A DNA stretch of 64,000 nucleotides from Hymenobacter cyanobacteriorum (GCF_022631375.1 NZ_JALBGC010000003.1:930001-994000); one strand, 5' to 3'; shown: positions 9,301 through 17,293, counted from the stretch's first letter. Notes: generated from the sequence alone by a model not told the origin. Translations and numbers: made by a program.

Positions 9301-10814
9301 AGCGGGCCCGTAGTATTCAGCGTGCCGGCGTTGGGCGGGTTCTGAATTGCCAGGGTGCTGAGCGCCTCATCGATATCGTAGAGCGTAGTGCTGGTGCTGC
9401 CGGGGTAGCTGTTGGTGTAGCCCACCGAGCCGATGCGCGGCGTCTGGCTGGCGTTGGCATCGCCGGCGGCGTAGGTCAGCTGCCCGTCGGTGGCCGCCAG
9501 CGCCCCGTTGTTGGGGTTGAGGCGGAAGTCGGCGCGGTTGGTGCTCACCACCCGAATGCGGTCCACAGTGGGGTTAAAATCGAAGCCGATGTTGTCGGTG
9601 GCATCGCCCAGCGCCAGCGTGATGGGGCCGCTGCCCACCGGCGTGGCCACGGCCGTCGTCAGGTCGATGGTGTACAGACGCGATTCGCCGGTGCCGGCGT
9701 TGTAGCCCAGGCCAAACAGCTGCCCGGTGTTGGGCCGGAAGTCGGTGCCCACCAGCGTTTGCCCGGTCGCGATGCCCGTGATGGCCACCGAGGAGTTGAT
9801 GAAGCCCGGCGTGCCCGAGTTGAAGCTGAGCAGGTTATTGTTAGTGCTCACCGCATACAGCTGCCGCCCGCTCACGGCCGGGGCCGTGCGGTCAATGCGA
9901 ATGGCAATGTCGGTGATGCCCACGCCCGTGCCCTGTATGGCTCCGGAGAATGTGGTGGCGCCCGTAGCCAGATTCAGCCGGTAGACAAACAAGATAAAAT
10001 TGCCGTTGCCATCCACCAGGTTCACGCTCAGGTACGACTGCTGGTCGTTGGGTCCGAAGGTGTAAATGTCGAGGTCGGTGCTGGTCCCGGGCGAGTTGAT
10101 GGGCGTCGGGTTACCACCCGCTGTTGGGCTGATGGGGACTACCGTTGCCAGCGAGCCACCGTTCGGGTTGTCGGAGCGCACCAGCGTGGAGCGCTGCTCG
10201 TCGATGTAGTAAAGGGTGGTAGTGGCTGCCCCGATAAACGAGTTGGTATAGGCCGCCGTCCCGATGTAGGGGTTCTGGCCGGCATTGGCATCGCCCGCCA
10301 CGTAGGCCAGGTTGGTGTCCATCGGGGTAGCCAATGTCCCGTTGTTGGGATTGAGGCGGTAGTTGGCATCGTTGGTGCCTGCCACCCGAATGCGGTCCAC
10401 GGTGGGGTTGAAGTCGAACGCAATGCGCTCGGTGCTGCCCCCCAGCTCCAGGCGCACGGCGGCCGCGCCCACGGGCGTGGCCACGGCCGTCGTCTGGTTG
10501 ATGACGTAGAGGCGGGCGTTGTTGCCGGCCGTGCTGGCATCGTAGCCCAACGCAAACAGCTCGCCCGTGGCCGGCCGGAAATCTAGGCCGACCAGCGCTT
10601 GCCCGGCCGTGATGCCCGTGATGGCAACGCGCGTTTGCGAAGTAGCCGGGGAAGCTAGGTTGACAGAGGTCAGGTCGGTGCCTGAAAGCCCGAAAATCGT
10701 TTGGGCCTGCGCGGCAGCCGGGGCAGCCAGCATCAGCGCAAAGCCCGCCGCAGTACCTATCAAACGACGAAACCGCCGGCGCGCTGCCAGCGGTGAAAGT
10801 AGGGGTGTGGACAT
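6372..10814 (-). CDS. Large secreted DUF4394-repeat protein with type IX secretion C-terminal signal
   Basis: A 1480-residue protein. The signal peptide is MSTPLLSPLAARRRF followed by a hydrophobic core ending AAAQA. Three tandem DUF4394 modules follow (about residues 40-325, 330-590, 595-860). Each has the same blocks: ITGxxxGQxLVGxDFRPxTGxLFxLGY, a FDFNPTVxxIRV motif, RLNPNNG, an AYTNS/TTLYxID block. A hydrophobic beta region (860-1010), a beta-sandwich region with YHLLGNPYPGAINY, and a C-terminal type A sorting domain (VFPNPAHGTATLLLP ... SLAPGVYSVVARTAAGLVAKRLVVE) complete it. The domain directs export through the type IX system, whose genes are near 56-62 kb. The ATG at 10814 is used rather than 10868 because it begins the signal peptide. 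Function unknown; likely extracellular or cell-surface. Confidence 0.85.
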   Translation of the reverse strand: MSTPLLSPLAARRRFRRLIGTAAGFALMLAAPAAAQAQTIFGLSGTDLTSVNLASPATSQTRVAITGITAGQALVGLDFRPATGELFALGYDASTAGNNARLYVINQTTAVATPVGAAAVRLELGGSTERIAFDFNPTVDRIRVAGTNDANYRLNPNNGTLATPMDTNLAYVAGDANAGQNPYIGTAAYTNSFIGAATTTLYYIDEQRSTLVRSDNPNGGSLATVVPISPTAGGNPTPINSPGTSTDLDIYTFGPNDQQSYLSVNLVDGNGNFILFVYRLNLATGATTFSGAIQGTGVGITDIAIRIDRTAPAVSGRQLYAVSTNNNLLSFNSGTPGFINSSVAITGIATGQTLVGTDFRPNTGQLFGLGYNAGTGESRLYTIDLTTAVATPVGSGPITLALGDATDNIGFDFNPTVDRIRVVSTNRADFRLNPNNGALAATDGQLTYAAGDANASQTPRIGSVGYTNSYPGSTSTTLYDIDEALSTLAIQNPPNAGTLNTTGPLTGLTLSSSNALVDVDVYFDRSSLVNEAYLTANPNGQTTSNLYTLALGSGATTLVGAIGLGIPVRDISAQLAGADASAQLMPGVRLLYGVAGGNLVSFASDNPTVIRTAVNITGLPVDGSQVLVGTDFSPATGELFALGYNVNTQQGQLYKLDISTGALAAVGSLNSYNLGTTAASIGFDFNPTVNLIRVTSGTNQANLRVNPATGAVTVDTNLSNPSGTPVLTGVAYTNNDNNANTGTTLYGIDQARSVLLRSTNANAGTYVDQGSLGVALNTALGADFDIYSDLSNAALPGNAAFLAAGASGSSTDNLYTVDLTAGNASLVGRIGSGTNLTGLAAFLTPGPTIAAGLTWTGAVSTDWGTAGNWSPAQVPTATDNVTIPDVANDPVVTGNQLANAVTLNTGAVLTLADGSVLSVSGNIVNNSATITSSGTNVTGRITLAGAAAQTISGTLTTFPNLTVGAAGASIGGPVSIRRGLVLNGTFTTASQTLTLLSDATGTAYVVNNGGAAVAGAATVQRYITPTNPGPGYRHYSTPVSGNTVSDFTTPSYLPVVNSAYNSAADPRMVQPYPTVFYYDQSRLATSNLSYAVGDFDNGFLSPGALTDGLVVGRGYTVNIGGTNLVDFTGTLNNGAYSSGALARGAQSNAGYHLLGNPYPGAINYNTVLGASTGIESALYVFKSNGQYTGTYTSYVNGASTNTGTNVLPVGQGFFVRVAAGQTGNVSFTNAARLDAPDNTPFQRTTGTRPELTLALRSATAANQAVLYFEQGATTAFDAGFDSHYLPSTNGLLLATEAGSETLAINGLPLLTGADVVVPLRVAVATAGTYNLMVDNLANLPTGYFAYLRDGLTGTYVNLATTPSVALTLAANGAAGGRYAVVFSKQSQVLASAPAALAQLATVFPNPAHGTATLLLPVALRGQQATAVMIVDNVGRVVLSRTLAAGTAEALELPIASLAPGVYSVVARTAAGLVAKRLVVE

Positions 10815-10977
10815 GAAAGAAGGGGGTAAGAGTGAAACGATACAGACAACATTTTCACGCGCCGACACCGTGGCCCGCTACCTCCGTACGTGGCTACCGC
10901 CCTATTTGGATTATGGGCTTGATATTTTTAATCCCGAATTAATTTCCCTGCCCGCTTCGCGCTGGCAACAAGGCATT

Positions 10978-12423
10978 TTAGCGGTTCCGCACTGCCCGCA
11001 GCAGGTTCTGCAGCGAAGCCACCGGGTAGGCTTTGCCCCGCGAAATCACCGCGTCGATGCTCTTAACGTTGGCGATGTTTTCGAGCGGGTTGCCGGTGAG
11101 CAGCAGCAGGTCGGCATCCTTGCCAGGGGCAATGGCGGCCGTGTGGTCGGCCACGCCCATGAACTCGGCCCCGTTGATGGTAGCCGTTTGCAGGGCCTGC
11201 AGTGGCGTAAGGCCCGCCTGCACCAACAAAATCAGTTCTTCCTGCAGCGAAGCCCCGGGATACACGAAGGAGTTGAACGGGCCGCTGTCGGAACCCGCCA
11301 GCAGGCGCACGCCGGCGGCCTGCATGGGCGCAATCAGGCTGGAGAAACGGTTTTCGAGCTGGCGGCTGAGCGCCTGCGCGGCCGGCGACTGCTGCCGGGC
11401 GCTGGCCAGCCGGCGCCGGTAGGTAGCCTGAATCTTCGGGTCGATGTAGGCCAGCAGCGAGTCGCGGGCGTGGTCGTTGGTGGGCAGCCCGGCCAGCGTC
11501 TGGCCGATGAACAGGGTGGGCACGGCGGCCGTGTGCCGCTTGGCCATGAGGGCGAAAATGCGCGCCGCCGCCGCCGGGCTATACGTCGCATTCACGGCCG
11601 GTAGGGTGGCAAACAAACCCAGCGGCCGGGCCGTGCCCTGGCTGGCGCGCACCAGCGCCGTGAGGCTGTCTTCCTTGCTCGAGCAGGCCTTGAGCACGTA
11701 GTAGAGGTGCTCGGTGGCATCGAGCCCGCGACCGATGGCCTCGGCCAGCGTCACGGTGTAGGGCATGTGGCCGGTGGTTTTCAGGCCGCGCCGCTGGGCC
11801 TGCCGGATGGTTTCGAGGTAGGCGCGGCCCGAAATCTTGCTGTCGTAAATCTTCACGTAGTCCACCTTCAACTGCTGCAGCGAGTCGAGCGCGTGCCGAA
11901 TCTGGGCCGACGTTTCTACTTCCAGCGAACCGGGCCAGGTGGCGCCGGGGCCGTCGATTTTCGGGCCCGAAGTGAAGATGCGCGGGCCGGGCAGCAGGCC
12001 GGCGTCCATCTCGCGCCGCCACTCAAAAATGCGCGGCGTGAGGTCGCCCCCGCAGTCGCGCACCGTCGTGATGCCGTGGGCCAGGTACAGCGTCAGGCTT
12101 TTCTTGTTGGCCGCGGCCAGGCTGTCGCCGCCCCGGAAGTGCACGTGCATGTCCCACAGGCCCGGTATCAGGTAGCGGCCGTTGCCGTTTACGTACTGCT
12201 TGGCGGCGTAGCTATCCTTGTCGGCCACCTGCACCTGCACAATTTTGCCCTTCGCAATGGCCACCACCTGGTTGGGGGTGAGGCGGCCCGTGCGCACGTC
12301 AATCAGCGTGACATGGTTGATAACTACGTCGAAAATCTCCAGCCGCGTGGGGCGGGGCTTGCGGGCGCAGGTAGTGAGCAGCACGGCCAGGCTCAGGCCG
12401 AAAAAAAGGCGAAACAAGTTCAT
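10978..12423 (-). CDS. Amidohydrolase family lipoprotein
   Basis: A 481-residue exported enzyme of the metal-dependent amidohydrolase superfamily. The N-terminus MNLFRLFFGLSLAVLLTTC is a lipoprotein signal with the lipobox Cys near residue 19. The metal-binding HxH is in LIPGLWDMHVHF; TTVRDCGG, KIYDSKISG (possible metal-bridging Lys), TGHMPY, ATEHLYY and the late LLAGSDSGPF (conserved Asp) follow the usual order of imidazolonepropionase-like peptidases. The C-terminal LQALQTATINGAEFMG and GKDADLLLLTGNPL blocks are typical. Substrate not predictable. The ATG at 12423 is chosen for the lipoprotein signal; an upstream start at 12513 would fall in the repeat. Confidence 0.85.
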   Translation of the reverse strand: MNLFRLFFGLSLAVLLTTCARKPRPTRLEIFDVVINHVTLIDVRTGRLTPNQVVAIAKGKIVQVQVADKDSYAAKQYVNGNGRYLIPGLWDMHVHFRGGDSLAAANKKSLTLYLAHGITTVRDCGGDLTPRIFEWRREMDAGLLPGPRIFTSGPKIDGPGATWPGSLEVETSAQIRHALDSLQQLKVDYVKIYDSKISGRAYLETIRQAQRRGLKTTGHMPYTVTLAEAIGRGLDATEHLYYVLKACSSKEDSLTALVRASQGTARPLGLFATLPAVNATYSPAAAARIFALMAKRHTAAVPTLFIGQTLAGLPTNDHARDSLLAYIDPKIQATYRRRLASARQQSPAAQALSRQLENRFSSLIAPMQAAGVRLLAGSDSGPFNSFVYPGASLQEELILLVQAGLTPLQALQTATINGAEFMGVADHTAAIAPGKDADLLLLTGNPLENIANVKSIDAVISRGKAYPVASLQNLLRAVRNR

Positions 12424-12491
12424 GCAAAGGCAGCGAGGGCGGGCAAGTCCGGCAATAACGGGAATGCTTGGCAAATTGATTTTTGGCGCGC

Positions 12492-12594
12492 CTGTCATGC
12501 TAAGCGCCGCCAAGAACCTTATTACGGCCGGCGGGGCTCCGCTACCGGAATTTTTCCGCCGTGATAAGGTCCGTGGCGGCGCTCAGCATGACAG
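12492..12594. repeat. Palindromic repeat family A, copy 2 (103 bp)
   Basis: Left arm starts CTGTCATGCTAAGCGCCGCC, right arm ends GGCGGCGCTCAGCATGACAG. The inner ends (CCTTATTACGGC / GCCGTGATAAGG) resemble the GGACCTTATCAC subtype. This copy has diverged (GCCGCC in place of GCAGCG). It sits between two divergent genes. Confidence 0.8.
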
Positions 12595-12685
12595 ATTTTT
12601 CCAATACCTGCGACAATTCCAACGCTACCCAGTTACCACCCGCTAAGCCGTTCGCCCCGCATTTTTGCCGGACCTTTGCGGCATC

Positions 12686-15280
12686 ATGCCGTTCCCCCTG
12701 TTTCGCACGCTGCCGGCCCTGCTGGGCGGCCGCCTGCTGCAAGCCCCCGCCGATGCCGCCACCGAAGCCCGCCACCTGCTGCTCGACAGCCGCCGCGTGG
12801 GCCTGCCCGCGGGCGCGGTATTCTTCGCCCTGCGCGGCCCCAGCCACGACGGCCACCGCTACCTGCCCGAGCTGTATGCCCAGGGCGTGCGGCTGTTTGT
12901 GGTGGAAGAAAACGCGGCTTTGCCTGGCGGTTTGGGGGCGTACCCCGGAGCCGGCTTGCTGGCCGTGCTCAGTCCGTTGGCCGCTTTGCAGGCCCTGGCC
13001 GCCGCCCACCGGGCCGAATTTGCCGGCCCGGTGCTGGCCATCACCGGCTCCAACGGCAAAACCATTGTGAAGGAGTGGCTGGCCCAACTGCTGAGCCCCG
13101 ACGAGGACATTTGCCGCTCGCCGCGCTCCTACAACTCGCAGGTGGGCGTGCCGCTCAGCGTATGGGAACTGAACCCGGTGCGCCACACGCTGGGCATTTT
13201 CGAAGCCGGCATTTCGGAAGCGGGCGAGATGGCCCGGCTGGCGGCCATCATTCAACCCACCGAAGGCCTGTTCACCACCTTCGGTACGGCCCACGATGCC
13301 GGCTTCGCCTCGCCGGAACAGAAGCTGCGCGAGAAGCTGCAGCTTTTCACCGGCCCACAGCTTCAGCGCCTGTTCTACTGCGCCGACCAGGCACCGGTGC
13401 GCTCTGCCGTGGCGGAGTTGAAAATTCCCGGCTTCACCTGGACGCGCCAGCCCGAACAGCCGGCCGACCTGCATTTCACTCTCGAGGCCGCCGCCGCCGG
13501 AACAACCCGCTTGCATGCCAAGTACCCGGCTGCCAGCCTCATGTCCGAGTTCACGCTGCCTTTTGCCGACGAGCCTTCCCTCGAAAACGCCCTGCACTGC
13601 CTGGCCGTGCTGCTGCACCGCCAGGTCGAGCCCGCCGAAATCCAGCGCCGGCTGCTGCGCCTGCACCCAGTGGCCATGCGCCTCGAAATGAAGCCCGGCC
13701 GCCACGGCTCCTACCTGCTCGACGATACCTACAACAACGACCTCGCCGGCCTGGCCCTGGCCCTCAACGCCCTGGCCCGCCAGAGCCGCCCCGGCCGCCG
13801 CACCCTCATCCTCAGCGACGTGCTCGAATCGGGCCTTAGCCGCGCCGAGCTCTACGCCCGCGTGGCGGCGCTGCTGCCGGCGGCCGGCGTGAGCCGCTTA
13901 GTCGGCATCGGCGAGGAAATAAGTCAGTTAAAAGTTGAAACTGAAGAGTTAAGAGGGAGTACTTCAGCCATTGGTTCCATCGAAGCCGCAGGCCAACTCT
14001 TAACTCCTAACGCTCAACTTTTAACTGAATTTTACCCCAGCACCGAGGCTTTCCTCGCCCAGCTCAACCCCGCCGATTTCGCTCAGGAAACCATTCTGAT
14101 TAAAGGTGCGCGGCGCTTTGGGTTCGAGCGCATCGTGGCCGCCTTGCAGGCCCAGCAGCACGGCACGGTGCTCGAAGTCAACCTCGATGCCCTCAGCCAC
14201 AACCTGCAGCACTACCGCCGCCAGCTGCGCCCGGGCACCAAGCTTATGGTGATGGTGAAGGCCTTCGCCTACGGCGCGGGCTCCTACGAAGTGGCCAGCC
14301 TGCTCGAATTCCAGCGCGCCGACTACCTGGCCGTGGCCTATGCCGACGAAGGCATTGCCCTGCGCGAAGCCGGCATCAGCCTGCCCATCATGGTGATGAA
14401 CGCCGCGCCCGACTCGTTCGACCTGCTGCGCCGCTACCGACTCGAGCCCGAAATCTATTCCTTTGAGATGCTGGATGAGTACCTCGCCACCTTCGAGTCA
14501 CCCGCTTCCCATTTCCCACTTCCCACTCCCCGAATCCACCTCAAGCTCGATACCGGCATGCGCCGCCTCGGCTTCGACGAAGCCGACCTGCCGGCCCTGC
14601 TGGCCCGCCTGCGCCCCCACGCCGCCCACCTGCCAGTGGCCAGCCTGATGACCCACCTGGCCGCCGCCGACGAGCCCGCCCACGACGATTTCACCCAAAC
14701 CCAGTTGAGTACCTTTCGGCGCATGGCGGCCGCCATCGAAGCCGCGCTGGGCCACGCCGTGCTCAAGCACGCGCTGAACTCGGCCGGCATCCTCCGATTC
14801 CCCGACGCGCAGTTCGACATGGTGCGCCTCGGCATTGGCCTTTACGGCGTGGATGCCAGCAACACGGCCGACCCCGCCGCCTTGCGGCCCGTGAGCCAGC
14901 TGCGCACCACCATTTCGCAGATTAAAACCCTGCCCGCCGGCCATACCGTGGGCTACGGCCGGCGCGGGCAGGCCAGCAGCGGCGAGCGGCGCATTGCCAC
15001 GCTGGCCATTGGCTACGCCGACGGCTACGACCGTCGCTTCGGCAACGGCGCGGGCACGGTGCTCATCCACGGGCAGCCGGCCCCGCTGGTGGGCTCGGTG
15101 TGCATGGACATGTGCATGGTCGACGTGACCGATATTCCGCTGGCCCGCGCCGGCGACGTGGCGCTGGTTTTCGGCGAGGGGTTGCCGCTGCCCGCCCTGG
15201 CGGCCCGCATCGGCACCATTGCCTACGAGCTGCTCACCAACGTGAGCGAGCGGGTGAAGCGGGTGTTTGTGAGCGAGTAG
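12686..15280 (+). CDS. murF-alr: Bifunctional MurF (UDP-MurNAc-tripeptide:D-Ala-D-Ala ligase) / alanine racemase
   Basis: An 864-residue fusion found in Bacteroidota. The N-terminal half is MurF: LDSRRV, the ATP-binding ITGSNGKTIVKEW, the RSYNSQVGVP substrate loop and LDDTYNNDLAG. It adds D-Ala-D-Ala to the peptidoglycan precursor. The C-terminal half is alanine racemase: VEVNLDALSHNL-type strand, the PLP lysine in MVMVKAFAYGAG, HLKLDTGMRRLGF, AYADGYDRRF and VCMDMCMVDVT. It makes the D-Ala used by the first half. Two stretches are foreign-looking: residues about 413-448 come from a 103-bp inverted repeat (13925-14027), and about 607-617 from a TTCCCA-type microrepeat (14503-14533). Both keep the frame. 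Start at 12686 (MPFPLFRTL) fits the family; a box GACCTTTG at 12671 resembles a -7 element. Confidence 0.95.
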   Translation: MPFPLFRTLPALLGGRLLQAPADAATEARHLLLDSRRVGLPAGAVFFALRGPSHDGHRYLPELYAQGVRLFVVEENAALPGGLGAYPGAGLLAVLSPLAALQALAAAHRAEFAGPVLAITGSNGKTIVKEWLAQLLSPDEDICRSPRSYNSQVGVPLSVWELNPVRHTLGIFEAGISEAGEMARLAAIIQPTEGLFTTFGTAHDAGFASPEQKLREKLQLFTGPQLQRLFYCADQAPVRSAVAELKIPGFTWTRQPEQPADLHFTLEAAAAGTTRLHAKYPAASLMSEFTLPFADEPSLENALHCLAVLLHRQVEPAEIQRRLLRLHPVAMRLEMKPGRHGSYLLDDTYNNDLAGLALALNALARQSRPGRRTLILSDVLESGLSRAELYARVAALLPAAGVSRLVGIGEEISQLKVETEELRGSTSAIGSIEAAGQLLTPNAQLLTEFYPSTEAFLAQLNPADFAQETILIKGARRFGFERIVAALQAQQHGTVLEVNLDALSHNLQHYRRQLRPGTKLMVMVKAFAYGAGSYEVASLLEFQRADYLAVAYADEGIALREAGISLPIMVMNAAPDSFDLLRRYRLEPEIYSFEMLDEYLATFESPASHFPLPTPRIHLKLDTGMRRLGFDEADLPALLARLRPHAAHLPVASLMTHLAAADEPAHDDFTQTQLSTFRRMAAAIEAALGHAVLKHALNSAGILRFPDAQFDMVRLGIGLYGVDASNTADPAALRPVSQLRTTISQIKTLPAGHTVGYGRRGQASSGERRIATLAIGYADGYDRRFGNGAGTVLIHGQPAPLVGSVCMDMCMVDVTDIPLARAGDVALVFGEGLPLPALAARIGTIAYELLTNVSERVKRVFVSE
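13925..14027. repeat. Inverted-repeat element inserted in frame inside murF-alr (103 bp)
   Basis: Outer arms are exact over CAGTTAAAAGTTGA / TCAACTTTTAACTG, inner arms over AGAGTTAAGAG-like / CTCTTAACTC sequence, joined by a 40-nt loop. It is AT-rich inside a very GC-rich gene. It adds Gln/Leu/Glu-rich sequence between MurF residues GIGEEIS and FYPSTEAFL, which in family members are separated by about fifteen residues. Confidence 0.75.
14503..14535. repeat. TTCCCA-type microrepeat inside the racemase half of murF-alr
   Basis: Tandem near-repeats of TTCCCAY (CTTCCCATTTCCCACTTCCC and continuing) code for PASHFPLPTPR just before the conserved HLKLDTGM block. The stretch has no counterpart expected in alanine racemases, and the T/C-only composition differs from the rest of the gene. 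Confidence 0.6.
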
Positions 15281-15552
15281 AAATGCCGTACCGCCGAAGA
15301 GGACGTTTGATAAACGCTCTCAATCGGCTTTTTCCTGTTTTCTCCTCCGGAAAGGCCGTTCTTACTCGCCGCCTGTGAACCTGGTTTCAACCGGCTTTAG
15401 TGCTGACTTACCGCCAAAACCCAGGTATTTTTTTGCTGATTTGTCGGCGTGCCTAATGTTGGCAAGGTATTTATTTTGCTACTTTACAGTTGGCTTGGCC
15501 CGTCTTCATTTGTCTGGAGTGCCGGCACTAGCCTTTGCATCTATTTTTCTGT

Positions 15553-16980
15553 ATGAAAATCAATAGTTTACCCATGTTTCGTTTGCTGATGACCTGTGGC
15601 TTGCTGCTGGCATTGGCGCTGCCGGGCCGCGCGGGCGCTGCGCAGGGTGCCCCGGTCGCTCAGGATGCCGACCCGCCTTCCCTCGACGGCCTCTGGAAAG
15701 GCCCGCTGAAAGTACCCGGCGGGCAGCTCGAAGTCATTTTCCGTCTCATGAAGCTCACCGGCGGCGACTACTTCTGCAGCCTCGATGTGCCGCTTCAGAA
15801 AGTGAGCCGCATGAACGTGAAAGCCGAAGTGAAAGGCGATTCCATTCGCCTCTTCGCCGAAGAAGCCGCCAGCCGTTTCATCGGCCGCATCATGCCCGGC
15901 GGCAAGGAGATGGTGGGCTTCTGGCAGGCCCCCGGTTACAAAACGCCCATGACGCTAACTTTTAGCGCCCAGCCGGCCTTCAATGCCAAAAACGTGCGCC
16001 TCACCCCGCCCTACCGCGAGGAAGAAGCCACCTTTAGCAACCTCGCTGTGAATGCCCGCCTTAGCGGCATGCTCACCATCCCGGCCGGCCAGGGCCCATT
16101 CCCGGCGGTGGTATTGCTTAGCGACAGCGGCCCGCACGACCGCGACGGCACCGTGGGCGACTTCGCTCCGCTGGGCCAGCTGGCCGACTACCTCACCCGC
16201 CGCGGCATCGCCGTGCTGCGCTTCGACGACCGTGGCGTGGGCAAGTCGAGCGGCACGCCCGCTGCCACCACCGCCGACCTGGTAAGCGACGCCCAATCGG
16301 GCCTCAACTACCTGCGCACCCGCCCCGAAATCGACCTCTCGCACCTTGGTCTCATCGGCCACGGCGAAGGCGGCAACGTGGCCCTACTGGCCGCCGCGCA
16401 GCCCTTGCCGCCCGCTTTTGTCGTCACGCTGGCCGCTTACGGCCTGCCCGGCCGCGACATCGTGGTGCAGCAACAGGCCACCACGCTTCGCACCCTCGGC
16501 ACCGAGAATGCCCAGATTGAAGCCGCGACCAAGCGCCAGCTGGCCATGCTCGAAATTATCCGCCAGACCACCGACAACGCCCAGGCGCAGGCCATTGTAG
16601 CCAACATGCTGAAGCAGAACAACGCGGCCATCGACAACGCCACCGCCCAGGCCAGCGCTACCGAGATGACTTCGCCGCACTACCGCTATTTCCTGGCCTT
16701 CAATCCCATCGAGAAGCTGCCCGCCGTGGCTTGCCCCGTGCTCCTGCTCAACGGCACCGCCGACCTCACCGTGAACGCCGATGCCAACCTGAATGCCCTC
16801 GAAAAAGGCCTGAAAGTGAGCAAGAAACCGGTGGCCGTGCACAAAATGCCCGGCGTAAATCACTTGTTCCAGCCTGAGCAAGCCAAATGGCCCATCATCA
16901 ACGGCCAGCAGCAGCCCAACTTCTCGCCCGAGTCCGAAGAAATCATCCGCGAGTGGATTATCGCGCAGTCGAAAAAGTAA
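15553..16980 (+). CDS. Exported alpha/beta-hydrolase-like protein with Gly at the nucleophile position (copy A)
   Basis: A 475-residue protein with a signal peptide (MFRLLMTCGLLLALALPGRAGA). An N-terminal beta domain (LDGLWKGPLKVPGG ... LDVPLQKVSRM) comes before an alpha/beta-hydrolase core (FPAVVLLSDSGPHDRDGTVG; GIAVLRFDDRGVGKSSG). The nucleophile elbow, GHSEGG in the family as I know it, reads GHGEGG here (Gly271). The acid (LLNGTADLTV) and the histidine (PGVNHLFQPE) are kept. So the protein may be a non-catalytic relative or use another mechanism. Start at 15553 (MKINSLPM) versus 15574 is open. Close paralogue at 19260-20693. A strong terminator follows at 17009. Confidence 0.8.
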   Translation: MKINSLPMFRLLMTCGLLLALALPGRAGAAQGAPVAQDADPPSLDGLWKGPLKVPGGQLEVIFRLMKLTGGDYFCSLDVPLQKVSRMNVKAEVKGDSIRLFAEEAASRFIGRIMPGGKEMVGFWQAPGYKTPMTLTFSAQPAFNAKNVRLTPPYREEEATFSNLAVNARLSGMLTIPAGQGPFPAVVLLSDSGPHDRDGTVGDFAPLGQLADYLTRRGIAVLRFDDRGVGKSSGTPAATTADLVSDAQSGLNYLRTRPEIDLSHLGLIGHGEGGNVALLAAAQPLPPAFVVTLAAYGLPGRDIVVQQQATTLRTLGTENAQIEAATKRQLAMLEIIRQTTDNAQAQAIVANMLKQNNAAIDNATAQASATEMTSPHYRYFLAFNPIEKLPAVACPVLLLNGTADLTVNADANLNALEKGLKVSKKPVAVHKMPGVNHLFQPEQAKWPIINGQQQPNFSPESEEIIREWIIAQSKK

Positions 16981-17008
16981 GCCCGAATTCGATTGCCTGG
17001 CACTACAG

Positions 17009-17039
17009 AAAAGGCCCCGCTTTGCAGCGGGGCCTTTTT
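17009..17039 (+). terminator. Rho-independent terminator after hydrolase copy A
   Basis: AAGGCCCCGC-TTTGCA-GCGGGGCCTTTTT: a 10-bp GC stem followed by a T run, 30 bp after the stop codon. Confidence 0.9.
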
Positions 17040-17056
17040 GCTGTTACCTATTCTGT

Positions 17057-17218
17057 GTTGCTGGCGCGCGTCTGCGGCGCACGCCAGCTGGTTTCGAACC
17101 TACGGCTCGGAACGCACGACTCTCATTCAACGCTTTACAAACAATCCACTATCTGTGCCACGGAGCCTGCCCAATTGGTTCGCGTTGCAGATGCCCGCCA
17201 GCAGTTGAAACCAGCAAC
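17057..17218. repeat. 162-bp structured element with GTTGCTGG/CCAGCAAC ends
   Basis: The ends are inverted repeats: GTTGCTGG at 17057-17064 and CCAGCAAC at 17211-17218, with a further inner pair (CGCGCGTCTGC on the left against GCAGATGCCCG on the right). The left end also folds on itself (GCTGGCGCGCG / CGCACGCCAGC around 17059-17090). On the minus strand it has GGTTCGAAACC, which looks like a tRNA T-loop, but no complete tRNA cloverleaf can be drawn. It holds no convincing gene. It lies exactly between two opposed terminators. Confidence 0.55.
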
Positions 17219-17237
17219 TATCTAGCGCAAATCCTCA

Positions 17238-17273
17238 CAAAAAAAACCCGTCGGCATCACCGACGGGGCTTTT
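17238..17273 (-). terminator. Rho-independent terminator after regulatory-domain protein A
   Basis: On the minus strand: GCCCCGTCGG-TGATG-CCGACGGG followed by a run of T, about 20 bp after the stop of the minus-strand gene. Confidence 0.9.
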
Positions 17274-17293
17274 CGCTCGGCTGTGCCGCGCGG

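Noticed and set aside
7713..10586. Plus-strand frames of 395 and 548 codons opposite the DUF4394 gene
   Set aside because: They mirror the repeats of the real minus-strand gene; GC-rich antisense frames of this kind are common and the sequence (His/Gly/Val/Arg-rich) has no domain.
12542..13705. Minus-strand frame of 387 codons opposite murF-alr
   Set aside because: Antisense shadow of a well-supported gene.
17080..17180. Possible tRNA on the minus strand (T-loop-like GGTTCGAAACC, with a GTA-containing loop upstream)
   Set aside because: The anticodon stem pairs poorly, the acceptor ends do not match, and the segment is better explained as part of a 162-bp inverted-repeat element.
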